64,000 nt of DNA, taken from positions 62,001 to 126,000 of the forward strand of contig NZ_LMSA01000005.1 in assembly GCF_001427985.1 (NCBI RefSeq), read 5' to 3'. This stretch comes from Knoellia sp. Soil729. GTDB lineage: Bacteria; Actinomycetota; Actinomycetes; Actinomycetales; Dermatophilaceae. Position numbers and translations under genes: made by a program. The number at the start of each line of letters is the position of its first letter. The stretch's first letter is position 1. The notes under the pieces are model-generated. The model was given only the letters and a program-made list of their open reading frames with translations, searched no databases and was not told where the DNA came from. Positions 54,269-63,447 of the stretch are shown piece by piece.

Positions 54269-55323
54269 CAGGCGCTGTCCTTGGGCGTGTCCGGACCAGC
54301 AGCGGCCAGCTCTGCGGGCACCAGCTCGCGCAGGCCGGGCACGACCTGCTCGGTGAACGTGCGCAGGAACCGCTCCTGGTCGTGACCCGGGCCGTGGAAG
54401 ACGAGGTGGTCGAAGCCGAGGTCGGTGTACTCACGCACCGCGTCGACGACGTCCTCCGGGCGCGACGCGACGATCCAGCGCTTGGCGACCTGCTCGATGG
54501 GCAGCTCGTCGGCGGCCTTCTCCATCTCGGCGGGGGTGGAGATCGAGTGCTTCTGCTCGGCCGTCAGCGACAGCGGCGCCCAGAAGCGCGTGTTCTCCAG
54601 CGCGCGGTCGGCGTCGGGGTCCCACGACACCTTGATCTCGATCATCCGGTCCACGTCCGCAGGTGCGCGACCGCCCTTCTCGAGACCCTCGGCCACCGCG
54701 GGAAGGAGCTTGTCGGCATACAGCTCGCGGCCCTTGCCGGAGGTGCAGATGAAACCGTCACCCGAGCGGCCGGCATACCTTGCCACGAGCGGACCACCGG
54801 CGGCAACGTAGACCGGGATCGGCTCGTCCGGGCGGTCGAAGATCCGCGCGTCCTCGGTGCGGTAGTAGTCGCCCTCGAACGTCACGGACTCCTGCGTCCA
54901 CAGCGCACGCATCAGCCGCACCGACTCACGCAGGCGCGCATAGCGCTCCTTGAACTCGGGCCAGCCACTCTCGGGGACCGAGCCGACGGCCACCTCGTTG
55001 AGAGCCTCCCCGGTCCCGACGCCGAGCATGATCCGACCCGGTGCCAGGCACCCGAGGGTGGCGAACGTCTGCGCGACGACCGCCGGGTTGTAGCGGTAGG
55101 TCGGCGTCATGACCGACGTGCCGAGCAGCACCCGCTCGGTGCGCGCCGCGACCCACGAGAGCCACGCCATCGAGTTGGGAGCGTGTCCACCCTCCAGCCG
55201 CCAGGGCTGGAAGTGGTCCGAGATCGTCACGGAGTCCAGCCCCAGCTCCTCGGCGAGCACGGCGTAGCCCGCGAGCTCGGTGGGGGCGAACTGTTCGGCC
55301 GAAGCCTTGTAGCCGATGCGCAT
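54268..55323 (-). CDS. fgd: F420-dependent glucose-6-phosphate dehydrogenase
   Basis: This 351-residue LLM-class protein (luciferase-like TIM barrel) matches mycobacterial FGD1 along its whole length from memory: [68 protein letters not shown] and FHGPGHDQ. It oxidises glucose-6-phosphate and reduces coenzyme F420, so the organism should make F420. The start ATG 55323 (MRIGYKAS) has AGAGG eight bases upstream. It is the first gene of the six-gene chain and is divergent from the lipoprotein gene at 55362, leaving only 38 bases for both promoters. Confidence 0.87.
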   Translation of the reverse strand: MRIGYKASAEQFAPTELAGYAVLAEELGLDSVTISDHFQPWRLEGGHAPNSMAWLSWVAARTERVLLGTSVMTPTYRYNPAVVAQTFATLGCLAPGRIMLGVGTGEALNEVAVGSVPESGWPEFKERYARLRESVRLMRALWTQESVTFEGDYYRTEDARIFDRPDEPIPVYVAAGGPLVARYAGRSGDGFICTSGKGRELYADKLLPAVAEGLEKGGRAPADVDRMIEIKVSWDPDADRALENTRFWAPLSLTAEQKHSISTPAEMEKAADELPIEQVAKRWIVASRPEDVVDAVREYTDLGFDHLVFHGPGHDQERFLRTFTEQVVPGLRELVPAELAAAGPDTPKDSA

Positions 55324-55361
55324 GCGGCCATCCTCTCCCATCTGCGTGCCATAGTTGCGAC

Positions 55362-55805
55362 GTGCCTTCCCACCTGCGCAAACGTCGTATGCCGTACCGC
55401 ATCTCGGCTCTGTCCGTGGCACTTCTCGTCGTTGCCGGACTCACCGGCTGCGCCGGTCGGGGCTCGTCGCAGGACGGAGCCGTCGGTGACGCAGCCACCG
55501 CCTTCTTCGGTGCGCTGAGCTCGAGTCCCGACCGTGCCTGTGAGCTCCTGGCGCCGGCCACGCTCGAGACCGTCAGCTCCGACGGCGAGCAGTGCGCCGA
55601 CGCCGTGGCCGAGGTCAGGCCGAAGAGCGACCTGACCTCGGGACCAGAGCCAGTGGTGCAGGCCTACGGTCGCGAGGCCATCGTGCAGTGGGGCAGCGAG
55701 ACGCTCTTCCTCTCCCGGTTCGACAAGGGCTGGCTCGTCAGCGCTGCCGGCTGCCAGTCGCGCGGCAAGGACCTCGCCTACGACTGCACCATCGAAGGTC
55801 GGTGA
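55362..55805 (+). CDS. Small lipoprotein, unknown function
   Basis: This encodes 147 residues. A signal peptide with basic start ([12 protein letters not shown]) and hydrophobic core ends in the lipobox LTGC, so Cys30 is the likely lipid anchor. The mature part has four further cysteines and no recognised domain. GTG 55362 may be leaderless (CATAGT at 55350-55355 is placed as a -10 box); ATG 55389 is an alternative. The stop overlaps the next small gene (GTGA). Confidence 0.75.
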   Translation: MPSHLRKRRMPYRISALSVALLVVAGLTGCAGRGSSQDGAVGDAATAFFGALSSSPDRACELLAPATLETVSSDGEQCADAVAEVRPKSDLTSGPEPVVQAYGREAIVQWGSETLFLSRFDKGWLVSAAGCQSRGKDLAYDCTIEGR

Positions 55806-55894
55806 CTGACATGCGCTGGTCGTTTCTCGGATGGCTCCTCTTCATCGCCGGAGGGCTCGCGTGGTGCATCACCCTGGGGGTGCTCGGACGATGA
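55802..55894 (+). CDS. 30-residue single-helix membrane peptide
   Basis: This short frame encodes [20 protein letters not shown] and ten more residues: one hydrophobic helix with a short polar N terminus. The GTG at 55802 overlaps the lipoprotein stop (GTGA), and the TGA at 55892 overlaps the DUF6766 start (ATGA). It fills exactly the gap between two real genes. An internal ATG at 55811 would give 27 residues. No family is recognised. Confidence 0.6.
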   Translation: MTDMRWSFLGWLLFIAGGLAWCITLGVLGR

Positions 55895-56565
55895 AGAAGG
55901 TCCTGCGCAACCACGGGCTGTCCCTGGCCTTCGGCGGGCTGCTCCTCCTCGCCCTCGTCGGCCAGGCGGTCTCGGGGCTGGCCAAGGAGAACGGCGACGC
56001 CCGCGACCACGGCCTCGCGCTCATCGGGATGGGCGAGTACCTCACCTCCTCGAGCTTCGCGGTCGACGTCGCCGAGAACTGGCAGTCGGAGTACCTCCAG
56101 TTCCTCCTCTACATCCTGCTCAGCGTCTGGTTCCTGCAGAAGGGGTCGCCGGAGTCCAAGCCGCTGGACCAGGCCGGGCGCGGCACCGACGAGGAGCAGA
56201 AGGTTGGTCGCTTTGCCCTGCCCGACTCGCCCCGCTGGGTCACGATGGACGGCTGGCGCCGCAGCCTCTACTCGCACTCGCTGGGCCTCGTGATGGGCCT
56301 GATCTTCCTCGGGTCCTGGTCGGCCCAGCTCGTCGCGGGCCACGCGGCCAACAACGTCGAGCTGCTCCGCGAGCTCAAGGAGCCGCTGACCCTGGGCGGC
56401 TACCTGGCGGCCCCCGACTTCTGGAGCCGCACGTTCCAGAACTGGCAGTCGGAGTTCCTCGCCGTCGCGAGCATGGTGGTGCTCTCCATCTATCTGCGCG
56501 AGCGAGGGTCGCCCGAGTCCAAGCCCGTGGGCGAGCCCCACGAGAGCACCGGCGTCAGCGGCTGA
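55891..56565 (+). CDS. DUF6766 family membrane protein
   Basis: This encodes 224 residues with about four hydrophobic helices ([35 protein letters not shown] and two later). The family marks NWQSE (twice) and RGSPESK/KGSPESK (twice) reveal an internal duplication. Function unknown. It is coupled to the 30-residue gene by ATGA. Confidence 0.82.
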   Translation: MKKVLRNHGLSLAFGGLLLLALVGQAVSGLAKENGDARDHGLALIGMGEYLTSSSFAVDVAENWQSEYLQFLLYILLSVWFLQKGSPESKPLDQAGRGTDEEQKVGRFALPDSPRWVTMDGWRRSLYSHSLGLVMGLIFLGSWSAQLVAGHAANNVELLRELKEPLTLGGYLAAPDFWSRTFQNWQSEFLAVASMVVLSIYLRERGSPESKPVGEPHESTGVSG

Positions 56566-56606
56566 GCCGGGTCGTTCCCGCCTTCGGCGACGGGCCTAGG
56601 CTGGAT

Positions 56607-56625
56607 GTGCGTGAGACCCACGCAC
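56607..56625 (+). promoter_or_regulatory. Inverted repeat at the likely start of vdh transcription
   Basis: GTGCGTG (56607-56613) and CACGCAC (56619-56625) form a perfect 7-bp inverted repeat around AGACC. TAGGCT (56597-56602) is placed as a -10 box that would start RNA near 56609. The repeat could be an operator or a 5' hairpin. Confidence 0.4.
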
Positions 56626-56675
56626 GACACCGCTGCGCCACCGCGCGGCCCAGTACTGACAAAGGAGTCACCACC

Positions 56676-57797
56676 GTGACCGCGTCGTCCACCTCCACCC
56701 CTGCAGCCCCTTCGGCCCCGCCGCTCGACCCCACCGACACCTCCGGGCACGAGCAGGTCGTCTTCTGCTCCGACCACGCGTCCGGCCTGCGAGCGATCAT
56801 CGCCCTGCACAACACGGCCCTCGGGCCGGGGCTCGGTGGGACGCGCTTCTACCCCTATGACAGCGAGGACGAGGCGCTCGCCGACGTCCTGCGCCTCTCG
56901 CGCGGCATGTCCTACAAGAACGCGATGGCGGGCATCCCGCACGGCGGCGGCAAGGCGGTCATCATCGGTGACCCGGGCTCGGTGAAGTCGCCCGAGCTGC
57001 TGCGCGCCTTCGGCCGCTTCGTCGAGAGCCTCGGCGGTCGCTACGTGACGGCCTGCGACGTGGGCACCTACAGCCCCGACATGGACGTCGTCGCCGAGAC
57101 GACAGCGTGGGCCACGGGTCGCTCCCTCGACAAGGGTGGATGCGGCGACTCCTCGATCCTCACCGCGTTCGGTGTCTTCCAGGGCATGCGGGCCGCCGCC
57201 CAGCACGTGTGGGGCGAGCCGACCCTGCGGGGGCGCCGGGTCGGCATCGCGGGCGTCGGCAAGGTCGGACGCATCCTGGCCGGACACCTCGTCGACGACG
57301 GCGCGCACGTGGTGGTCACCGACGTCAACGCCGATGCGGTCTCGGCGCTCACCGCCACCCACCCGGGCATCGAGTCCGTCGACGATGTTGCGGCCCTCGT
57401 GCGCGGCGACCTCGACGTCTATGCGCCGTGCGCGCTCGGCGGTGCGCTCGGCGACGACACCGTTGACGCCCTCAAGGCCCGCATCGTCTGCGGCGGCGCC
57501 AACAACCAGCTCGTGACCGAGGGAGAGGGCGGCACCGCGGACCGGCTGGTCTCGCGCGGCATCACCTACTGCCCCGACTTCCTCGTCAACGCGGGCGGCG
57601 TCATCCAGGTGAGCGACGAGCTCCTCGGCTTCGACTTCGACCGGGCCAAGCGGGGTGCGACGGCCATCTTCGAGCACACGCTCGAGGTGCTGCGCACGGC
57701 CGATGAGCACGGCACCTCACCCGCCGCCGCAGCCGACCACATCGCCGAGAAGCGCATGGCCGCCGGTTCGCCGACGATGTGGCTGCCCCAGCGCTGA
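56676..57797 (+). CDS. vdh: Valine (branched-chain amino acid) dehydrogenase
   Basis: This encodes 373 residues of the Glu/Leu/Phe/Val dehydrogenase family. Seen: GPGLGGTR (50-57), Lys81 in MSYKNAMAG, catalytic Lys93 in GGGKAVI, NAD loop GVGKVG and NAGGVIQV near the C terminus. The sequence follows Streptomyces valine dehydrogenase closely. It deaminates valine, leucine or isoleucine to 2-oxo acids, feeding branched fatty-acid synthesis. GTG 56676 has AAAGGAG eight bases upstream. A strong terminator follows. Confidence 0.87.
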   Translation: MTASSTSTPAAPSAPPLDPTDTSGHEQVVFCSDHASGLRAIIALHNTALGPGLGGTRFYPYDSEDEALADVLRLSRGMSYKNAMAGIPHGGGKAVIIGDPGSVKSPELLRAFGRFVESLGGRYVTACDVGTYSPDMDVVAETTAWATGRSLDKGGCGDSSILTAFGVFQGMRAAAQHVWGEPTLRGRRVGIAGVGKVGRILAGHLVDDGAHVVVTDVNADAVSALTATHPGIESVDDVAALVRGDLDVYAPCALGGALGDDTVDALKARIVCGGANNQLVTEGEGGTADRLVSRGITYCPDFLVNAGGVIQVSDELLGFDFDRAKRGATAIFEHTLEVLRTADEHGTSPAAAADHIAEKRMAAGSPTMWLPQR

Positions 57798-57831
57798 CCC
57801 ACCCGCCTCCCCTGTGACGGGTGGCCCGCGA

Positions 57832-57878
57832 AACGCGTCCCGAGCAAGAGGTCTGATCCCTTGCTCGGGACGCGTTTT
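57832..57878 (+). terminator. Strong terminator after vdh
   Basis: An 18-bp perfect stem (AAACGCGTCCCGAGCAAG, 57832-57849, with its complement at 57861-57878) has an 11-base loop and ends in TTTT. It is the main feature of the 297-base stretch 57798-58094, whose remainder holds the leader of the DUF3073 gene and small C/G hairpins. Confidence 0.88.
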
Positions 57879-58094
57879 CGGGGTTCGGTGCCGAGCTCAG
57901 GCCACCCGCCCCGCGGGGTCGCCCACGACACCGTCTCAGTACGCCGACCCGCGGAGCGGAAACACTCCGGCCTGATGTAGCGTTGTCCCCACGACATACA
58001 CACGATTCCCGGGACCACAGCTCGACTTGGGATGACCCCTTCGGGGCCGTCCCTTCGGGTATGTCGCCCGGCAGACGCACAAGGGGGTCTCGCC

Positions 58095-58292
58095 ATGGGG
58101 CGCGGCCGAGCAAAAGCCAAGCAGACCAAGGTGGCCCGGGAGCTGAAGTACTACAGCCCGGACACTGACCTGAGCTCGCTTGAGCGAGAACTCCACGGGA
58201 GCTCATCCACGTCTCTGCCGTCGACTCGGGTCGCCGAGTCGGGCACGGACGAGGACGACGACTACGACAAGTGGGCCAGCGGGCGTCGCTGA
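58095..58292 (+). CDS. DUF3073 family protein
   Basis: This is a 65-residue basic-then-acidic protein starting MGRGRAKAKQTKVARELKYY and ending in an Asp-rich stretch and KWASGRR, the standard form of this actinobacterial family. AAGGGGG lies seven bases before ATG 58095. The gene normally neighbours purM; here purM is 2.3 kb away on the other strand. Function unknown. Confidence 0.9.
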   Translation: MGRGRAKAKQTKVARELKYYSPDTDLSSLERELHGSSSTSLPSTRVAESGTDEDDDYDKWASGRR

Positions 58293-58376
58293 CGCCTTCC
58301 TGCACCACGCGTTGCACCGGCACGTCCGCGTGCGGCCTGCGTCATCCGCCGCTCGTGATCTGCCATGCTTCCGGGC

Positions 58377-59870
58377 ATGACTGACGTGCGCACCGCCGAC
58401 GCTGCCCAGCGCCTCGGCGTCGAGACCACCGGCATCGAGATCATCGACGAGGCGGAACGCACCGCCGCGCCACGAGACCTCTTCTGGCCCTGGTTCGCCG
58501 CCAACGTGTCGGTGTTCGGCATCTCCTACGCCGCCTTCGTCCTCGGCTTCGGCATCTCCTTCTGGCAGGCCGTGCTCGTGACCGTCGTCGGCATCGTCGT
58601 GTCGTTCGCGCTGTGCGGCATCATCGCGATCGCCGGCAAGCGCGGGTCGGCCCCGACGATGGTGCTGTCGCGGGCGGCGTTCGGCGTCAAGGGGCAGAAG
58701 CTGCCGGGTGTCATCTCGTGGCTGGTCTCGATCGGCTGGGAGACCTTCCTCGCGATCCTGGCCGTCCTCGCGACCGCCACGATCTTCGAGCGCCTCGGCT
58801 GGGGCGGGGGGACCGCCACCAAGGTCGTGGCCGCCGTCGTCGTCGCCGCGATGATCGTGGCCGCCGCAGTCGCGGGCTACCACATCATCATGCGGATGCA
58901 GTCGGTGCTCACCTGGGTGACCGGCATCATCACCGTCCTCTACGTCCTCATGACGGTCAACCACGTCGACTGGTCGACGGTGTCGTCGATGCCGTCCGGG
59001 GGCGCGGGGGCCATTATCGGCGCTCTCGTCCTGGTCATGACCGGCTTCGGGCTCGGCTGGATCAACATCGCTGCCGACTGGTCTCGCTACCAGCGTCGCG
59101 ACGCCAGCGGCACGGCCATCGTCGGCTGGAACACCTTCGGCGGCGCCCTCGCCCCGGTGGTGCTGGTCTGCTACGGCCTCGCCCTCGCCGGTTCGGACGC
59201 CAAGGTGCTCGAGGGCATCGGAGCCGACCCCATCGGCACGCTCGCCACCCTGCTCCCGACGTGGGTTCTGGTGCCGTTCCTGCTGGCCGCGATCCTCTCG
59301 CTGGTCTCGGGCGCGGTCCTCGGCATCTACTCCTCCGGCCTCACCCTGCTCTCGCTCGGTGTGCGGATCCCTCGGCCACTGGCGGCCCTCGTCGACGGCG
59401 TGATCCTCACCCTCGGCACCTTCTACGTCGTCTTCGTCGCCCAGAGCTTCATCAACCCCTTCCAGTCCTTCCTCATCACGCTCGGCGTGCCGCTGGCCTC
59501 GTGGGCGGGCATCATGATCGCCGACATCGCGCTGCGCCGGCGCGACTACGACGACGACGCCCTCTTCGACTCCTCGGGACGCTATGGCGCCTTCGACTGG
59601 GTGTCCATCGGGACGATGGTCGTGACCTCGATCCTGGGCTGGGGCCTGGTCGTCAACAACTTCACCGACGACGCCACCTGGAACAACTGGCAGGGCTTCC
59701 TGCTCGACCCGCTCGGCCTGGGCACCTTTGTCGACGACCCCGCCGGATCGTACTGGGAGGGAACCTTCGCCTACGCCAACCTCGGCGTCCTGCTGGCCCT
59801 CGTCCTGTCCTTCGCCGTCACCTACGTCGCCCGCCGCGGGACGGTGCGCCGGCAGGAGGACCGCGCGTGA
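58377..59870 (+). CDS. NCS1 family purine-cytosine permease-like transporter
   Basis: This encodes 497 residues with about 12 hydrophobic helices. Family marks include the PRDLFWPWFAANVSVFG start, GKRGSAPTMVLSRAAFGVKG after helix 2, and LSLGVRIPRPLAALVDG. CodB-like members move cytosine, hydantoins, thiamine or allantoin with a cation. ATG 58377 lies 7 bases after a CATGCT -10-like box, so it may be leaderless. It overlaps the hydrolase gene by GTGA. Confidence 0.83.
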   Translation: MTDVRTADAAQRLGVETTGIEIIDEAERTAAPRDLFWPWFAANVSVFGISYAAFVLGFGISFWQAVLVTVVGIVVSFALCGIIAIAGKRGSAPTMVLSRAAFGVKGQKLPGVISWLVSIGWETFLAILAVLATATIFERLGWGGGTATKVVAAVVVAAMIVAAAVAGYHIIMRMQSVLTWVTGIITVLYVLMTVNHVDWSTVSSMPSGGAGAIIGALVLVMTGFGLGWINIAADWSRYQRRDASGTAIVGWNTFGGALAPVVLVCYGLALAGSDAKVLEGIGADPIGTLATLLPTWVLVPFLLAAILSLVSGAVLGIYSSGLTLLSLGVRIPRPLAALVDGVILTLGTFYVVFVAQSFINPFQSFLITLGVPLASWAGIMIADIALRRRDYDDDALFDSSGRYGAFDWVSIGTMVVTSILGWGLVVNNFTDDATWNNWQGFLLDPLGLGTFVDDPAGSYWEGTFAYANLGVLLALVLSFAVTYVARRGTVRRQEDRA

Positions 59871-60427
59871 GCCCGTCGCCCGCCGACATCGACGCCGTCG
59901 AGCCGCTGCCCGACGAGTGGCTCGTCATCATCGACCCCCAGGCGATCTTCGCCGACCCCGCGACGAGCCCTTGGGGCTCGCCGATGTGGGCAGCGACGGT
60001 GCCGCGCATCGCTCGTCTCGCCACGGCATACGAGGGTCGTGTCGTCGTGACCCGCTTCGTCGCGGACCTGGGCATCGGCGGTTCGTGGGCCAGCTACTAC
60101 GACGACTGGCCGTTCGCCCTCGTGCCCGACGAGGACCCCCTGTATGCCGTCGTGCCCGAGCTCGTCGGCCTCACCGAGCATGTGGTCACCGAACCCACCT
60201 TCGGCAAGTGGGGACCCCAGCTGCGCGCGGTCGTCGGCGACCAGCCCAGGCTTGCGCTCGCGGGCGTCGCCACCGACTGCTGCGTCATCGCCACCGCGAT
60301 CCCTGCAGGGGACGCCGGTGCCACGGTCCGGGTCGTCGCGGGCGCCTGCGCGGGCTCCACCCCGGCCATGCACGAGCAGGCGCTCGGGGCCATGGAGATG
60401 TTCGCCCCTCAGGTCACCGTCGTCTGA
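59867..60427 (+). CDS. Isochorismatase-family cysteine hydrolase
   Basis: This encodes 186 residues. The catalytic triad is visible: Asp23 in VIIDPQ, Lys114 in FGKWG and Cys139 in GVATDCCV, with the cis-peptide Val-Ala before it. Family enzymes hydrolyse amides (nicotinamide, ureidoacrylate, N-carbamoyl compounds). Its overlap with an NCS1 permease suggests the imported nucleobase-like compound or its breakdown product is the substrate. Confidence 0.82.
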   Translation: MSPSPADIDAVEPLPDEWLVIIDPQAIFADPATSPWGSPMWAATVPRIARLATAYEGRVVVTRFVADLGIGGSWASYYDDWPFALVPDEDPLYAVVPELVGLTEHVVTEPTFGKWGPQLRAVVGDQPRLALAGVATDCCVIATAIPAGDAGATVRVVAGACAGSTPAMHEQALGAMEMFAPQVTVV

Positions 60428-60451
60428 ACCCGCCTGGCTCCACCGGCTTCG

Positions 60452-60500
60452 GCCGGGAACCGCAGTGTTGCGCCGCCAACCGTTCCCGGCTGAACACTGC
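60452..60500. repeat. Interleaved inverted repeats between convergent genes
   Basis: Arms run A (GCCGGGAAC, 60452-60460), B (GCAGTGTT, 60462-60469), A' (GTTCCCGGC, 60482-60490), B' (AACACTGC, 60493-60500). The A-B-A'-B' order would form an H-type pseudoknot in RNA or alternative hairpins. It lies between the hydrolase and the convergent purM and may act as a bidirectional terminator. Confidence 0.6.
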
Positions 60501-60544
60501 AGTTTCGTGATCCGCCGGAAAAGGTGTGGCTCGGGGCGCCGGGG

Positions 60545-61747
60545 TCAGTCGCGGCGCACCGGCTCCTGCGCGGCCTCGAGATCGACGCGGTCTCGCATGG
60601 GCATGACCCGTCGGGTCGGTGTGGCCTGCGCAGCGTCGCCCGGGTGCTGGCCAACGACCTGCACCGAGCCGCCGTCGACACCCTTGGCACCGCGCACGAC
60701 CTCGACGCCGTCGACGACGGGCGCGTCCTCGAGCGTCGTGACCTCACCCATGGGCCAGGCGCCGATGCCGCGCTCCGCAAGGGTCGAGACCGCCAGGTCG
60801 ACCTGGTCGGCGGGCAGCATCGCGACGAAGCCCACCCCCATGTTGAGGGTGCGCTCGATGTCGGCCTGCGGCACCCGCCCCAGGCTCTGCACCGTCGAGA
60901 ACACCGGCGGCGGGGTCCACGTGCCACGGTCGACCCGGGCGAAGACGTCGCCGGGCAGGACCCGGGCGAGGTTGGCAGCGAGCCCGCCGCCGGTGACGTG
61001 CGAGAGGGCCTGGATGTCGAGGCCCTCGGTGCGGATGAGGTCGACGAGGTCGCGGCAGTAGACGCGGGTGGGCTCGAGCAGCTCCTCACCCAGGGTGCGG
61101 CCGAACTCGTCGACGTGGCGGTCGAGCGCCCACCCGGCGTGCTCGACGACCTTGCGCACCAGCGAGTAGCCGTTGGAGTGCAGCCCCGAGCTGGCCAGGC
61201 CCAGCACCACGTCGCCGGGACGCACGCGCTGCGGACCCAGCACCGCGGCATGCTCCACGACCCCGGTCGCGGCACCGGCGACGTCGTACTCGTCGGGCTC
61301 GAGCAGTCCGGGGTGCTCAGCGGTCTCGCCGCCGACGAGGGCGACGCCGGCCTGCTCGCAGGCGCGGGCGATGCCTCCGACGATGGCCGCGATGCGCTCG
61401 GGGACGACCTTGCCCGTGGCGATGTAGTCGGTCATGAACAGCGGCTCCGCGCCGCAGACGACGATGTCGTCGACGACCATGCCGACGAGGTCGAAGCCGA
61501 TGGTGTCGTGAATGTCGAGAGCCTGGGCGATGGCGACCTTGGTGCCGACACCGTCGGTGCTCGTCGCGAGGACGGGGCGGTCCATGCGGGCGAGGGCACT
61601 GGCGTCGAACATGCCCGCGAAGCCACCGAGCCCACCGAGCACCTCGGGGCGGGTCGCCCGGCGCACGTCGGCCTTCATCAGCTCGACGGCCCTGTCGCCC
61701 GCCTCGACGTCCACGCCGGCGCCGGCATAGGTGATCGGTTCGCTCAC
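60545..61747 (-). CDS. purM: Phosphoribosylformylglycinamidine cyclo-ligase
   Basis: This encodes 400 residues. The N-terminal YAGAGVDVEAGD, the ATP-site TSTDGVGTK, GMVVDDIVVCGAEPL, VGGETAEHPG and HSNGYSLVR blocks are all present. It makes aminoimidazole ribotide, step 5 of purine synthesis. About 50 extra C-terminal residues beyond the usual end are charged and low-complexity. GTG 61747 lies 40 bases after the purF stop, in a purF-purM operon. Confidence 0.93.
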   Translation of the reverse strand: MSEPITYAGAGVDVEAGDRAVELMKADVRRATRPEVLGGLGGFAGMFDASALARMDRPVLATSTDGVGTKVAIAQALDIHDTIGFDLVGMVVDDIVVCGAEPLFMTDYIATGKVVPERIAAIVGGIARACEQAGVALVGGETAEHPGLLEPDEYDVAGAATGVVEHAAVLGPQRVRPGDVVLGLASSGLHSNGYSLVRKVVEHAGWALDRHVDEFGRTLGEELLEPTRVYCRDLVDLIRTEGLDIQALSHVTGGGLAANLARVLPGDVFARVDRGTWTPPPVFSTVQSLGRVPQADIERTLNMGVGFVAMLPADQVDLAVSTLAERGIGAWPMGEVTTLEDAPVVDGVEVVRGAKGVDGGSVQVVGQHPGDAAQATPTRRVMPMRDRVDLEAAQEPVRRD

Positions 61748-61787
61748 GTCAGTTCCGCCTCGTTCTCGGTGTGGGTGGAGGTCAGGG

Positions 61788-63359
61788 TCAGGGGCGCCGG
61801 ACGGCCTCGGCTGCGCCACCCGAAGCCGTGACCGAGACGCGCTCGACGTCGAGTGTGCCGGCCTCGGTCGCATCGGTCTCGCCCGCGTCGACAGGGAACT
61901 CGAGCTCGAGCAGCCCCTTGCCGAGGCGGTCGGACGACGGCAGCTCCAAGGGGTACTCACCACTGAAGCAGGCGGTGCACAGGCGCTCGCGGTCCTGGTT
62001 GGTGGCCGCGATCATCCCCTCCTCGGAGATGTAGCCCAGGGAGTCGGCACCGATGGAGTTGCAGACCTCCTCGACGCCGATGCCGGTCGCGATGAGCTCG
62101 GCGCGCGTGGCGAAGTCGATGCCGTAGAAGCAGGGCCACCGCACCGGCGGTGACGAGATGCGCACGTGGACCTCGGCGGCCCCCGCCTCGCGCAGCATGC
62201 GCACCAGGGCCCGCTGGGTGTTGCCGCGCACGATGGAGTCGTCGACGACGATGAGGCGCTTGCCCTTGATGACCTCTTTGAGGGGGTTGAGCTTGAGCCG
62301 GATGCCGAGCTGGCGGATCGTCTGCGACGGCGCGATGAACGTGCGGCCGACATAGGCGTTCTTGACCAGCCCCTGGCCGTAGGGGATGCCCGACTCCTGG
62401 GCGTAGCCGATCGCGGCGGGCGTGCCCGACTCGGGCGTCGGCATGACGAGGTCGGCCTCGACCGGGTGCTCGCGGGCCAGGGCCCGGCCCATCTCGACCC
62501 GTGCCTCGTGGACGACCTGGCCGTTGATCGTCGTGTCGGGCCGGGCCAGGTAGACGTACTCGAAGACGCAGCCCTTACGGTCGGTCTCGGCGAAACGCTG
62601 CGTCCGCAGCCCGTCCTCGTCGATGGCGATGAGCTCGCCCGGCTCGACCTCGCGGATGAACGACGCCCCAACGATGTCCAGGGCCGCCGTCTCGGAGGCG
62701 ACGACCCAGCCACGCTCGAGACGACCGAGCACGAGGGGACGGATCCCCTGAGGGTCGCGGGCGGCATACAGGGTGTGCTCGTTCATGAAGACGAAGCAGA
62801 AGGCGCCGCGCAGCCTGGGGAGCACCTCGAGCGCCGCGTCCTCGACCGTGCGGTCGGGGTCGGCGGTGAGCAGTGCCGTGACGAGGGCGGTGTCGGTGGT
62901 GTTGCCGCGCCCGATCTCGCCGCGGTGCGGTCCCTCGGTGGCTCCCTCGACGAGGTCGCGCAGCTCGGCCGAGTTGATGAGGTTGCCGTTGTGGGCCAGG
63001 GCGAGCGTGCCGCCGTCGTGGCCGCCGAGCGTGGGCTGGGCGTTCTCCCAGGTGGAGGCGCCGGTCGTCGAGTAGCGGCAGTGCCCGATCGCGAGGTGGC
63101 CGGTGAGTGAGGCGAGGGACCGCTCGTCGAAGACCTGGGACACCAGGCCCATGTCCTTGTAGACAAGCAGGCGCCGGCCGTTGCTGGCCGCGATGCCGGC
63201 CGACTCCTGGCCGCGGTGCTGCAGCGCATAGAGCCCGTAGTAGGTCAGCTTGGCGACGTCCTCGCCGGGAGCCCAGACACCGAAGACGCCACAGGCGTCC
63301 TGGGGGCCCTTCTCACCGGGCAGGAGGTCGTGCGTGAGTCGTCCATCTCCACGTGCCAC
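61788..63359 (-). CDS. purF: Amidophosphoribosyltransferase
   Basis: This encodes 523 residues. After a ~22-residue propeptide, Cys23 (DACGVFGV) is the N-terminal nucleophile of the glutaminase domain. The PRPP loop is VVDDSIVRGNT. Four 4Fe-4S ligands of the Bacillus-type enzyme are seen: KGCVFEY, PCFYGIDF and LCTACFSG. It starts purine synthesis from PRPP and glutamine. GTG 63359 sits within a small inverted repeat (ACACT CAA AGTGT, 63358-63370) that could be an operator. It is divergent from the molybdopterin gene. Confidence 0.95.
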   Translation of the reverse strand: MARGDGRLTHDLLPGEKGPQDACGVFGVWAPGEDVAKLTYYGLYALQHRGQESAGIAASNGRRLLVYKDMGLVSQVFDERSLASLTGHLAIGHCRYSTTGASTWENAQPTLGGHDGGTLALAHNGNLINSAELRDLVEGATEGPHRGEIGRGNTTDTALVTALLTADPDRTVEDAALEVLPRLRGAFCFVFMNEHTLYAARDPQGIRPLVLGRLERGWVVASETAALDIVGASFIREVEPGELIAIDEDGLRTQRFAETDRKGCVFEYVYLARPDTTINGQVVHEARVEMGRALAREHPVEADLVMPTPESGTPAAIGYAQESGIPYGQGLVKNAYVGRTFIAPSQTIRQLGIRLKLNPLKEVIKGKRLIVVDDSIVRGNTQRALVRMLREAGAAEVHVRISSPPVRWPCFYGIDFATRAELIATGIGVEEVCNSIGADSLGYISEEGMIAATNQDRERLCTACFSGEYPLELPSSDRLGKGLLELEFPVDAGETDATEAGTLDVERVSVTASGGAAEAVRRP

Positions 63360-63447
63360 ACTCAAAGTGTCCCACGAGTCCGGGGGCCGCTGCCGCAACC
63401 GTCCGGCGACCCCATCCGTTCCACCACCCCGCTCCGAATGGCTTGCC

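Noticed and set aside
52986-54434. 482-codon version of the enoyl-CoA hydratase gene
   Set aside because: The extra 228 codons are the shadow of doxX; ATG 53750 has a good ribosome site and family-like N terminus.
58038-58062. A fifth SigF/SigB-type promoter before DUF3073
   Set aside because: GGGTAT is present at 58057, but the -35 position reads CCTT instead of GTTT.
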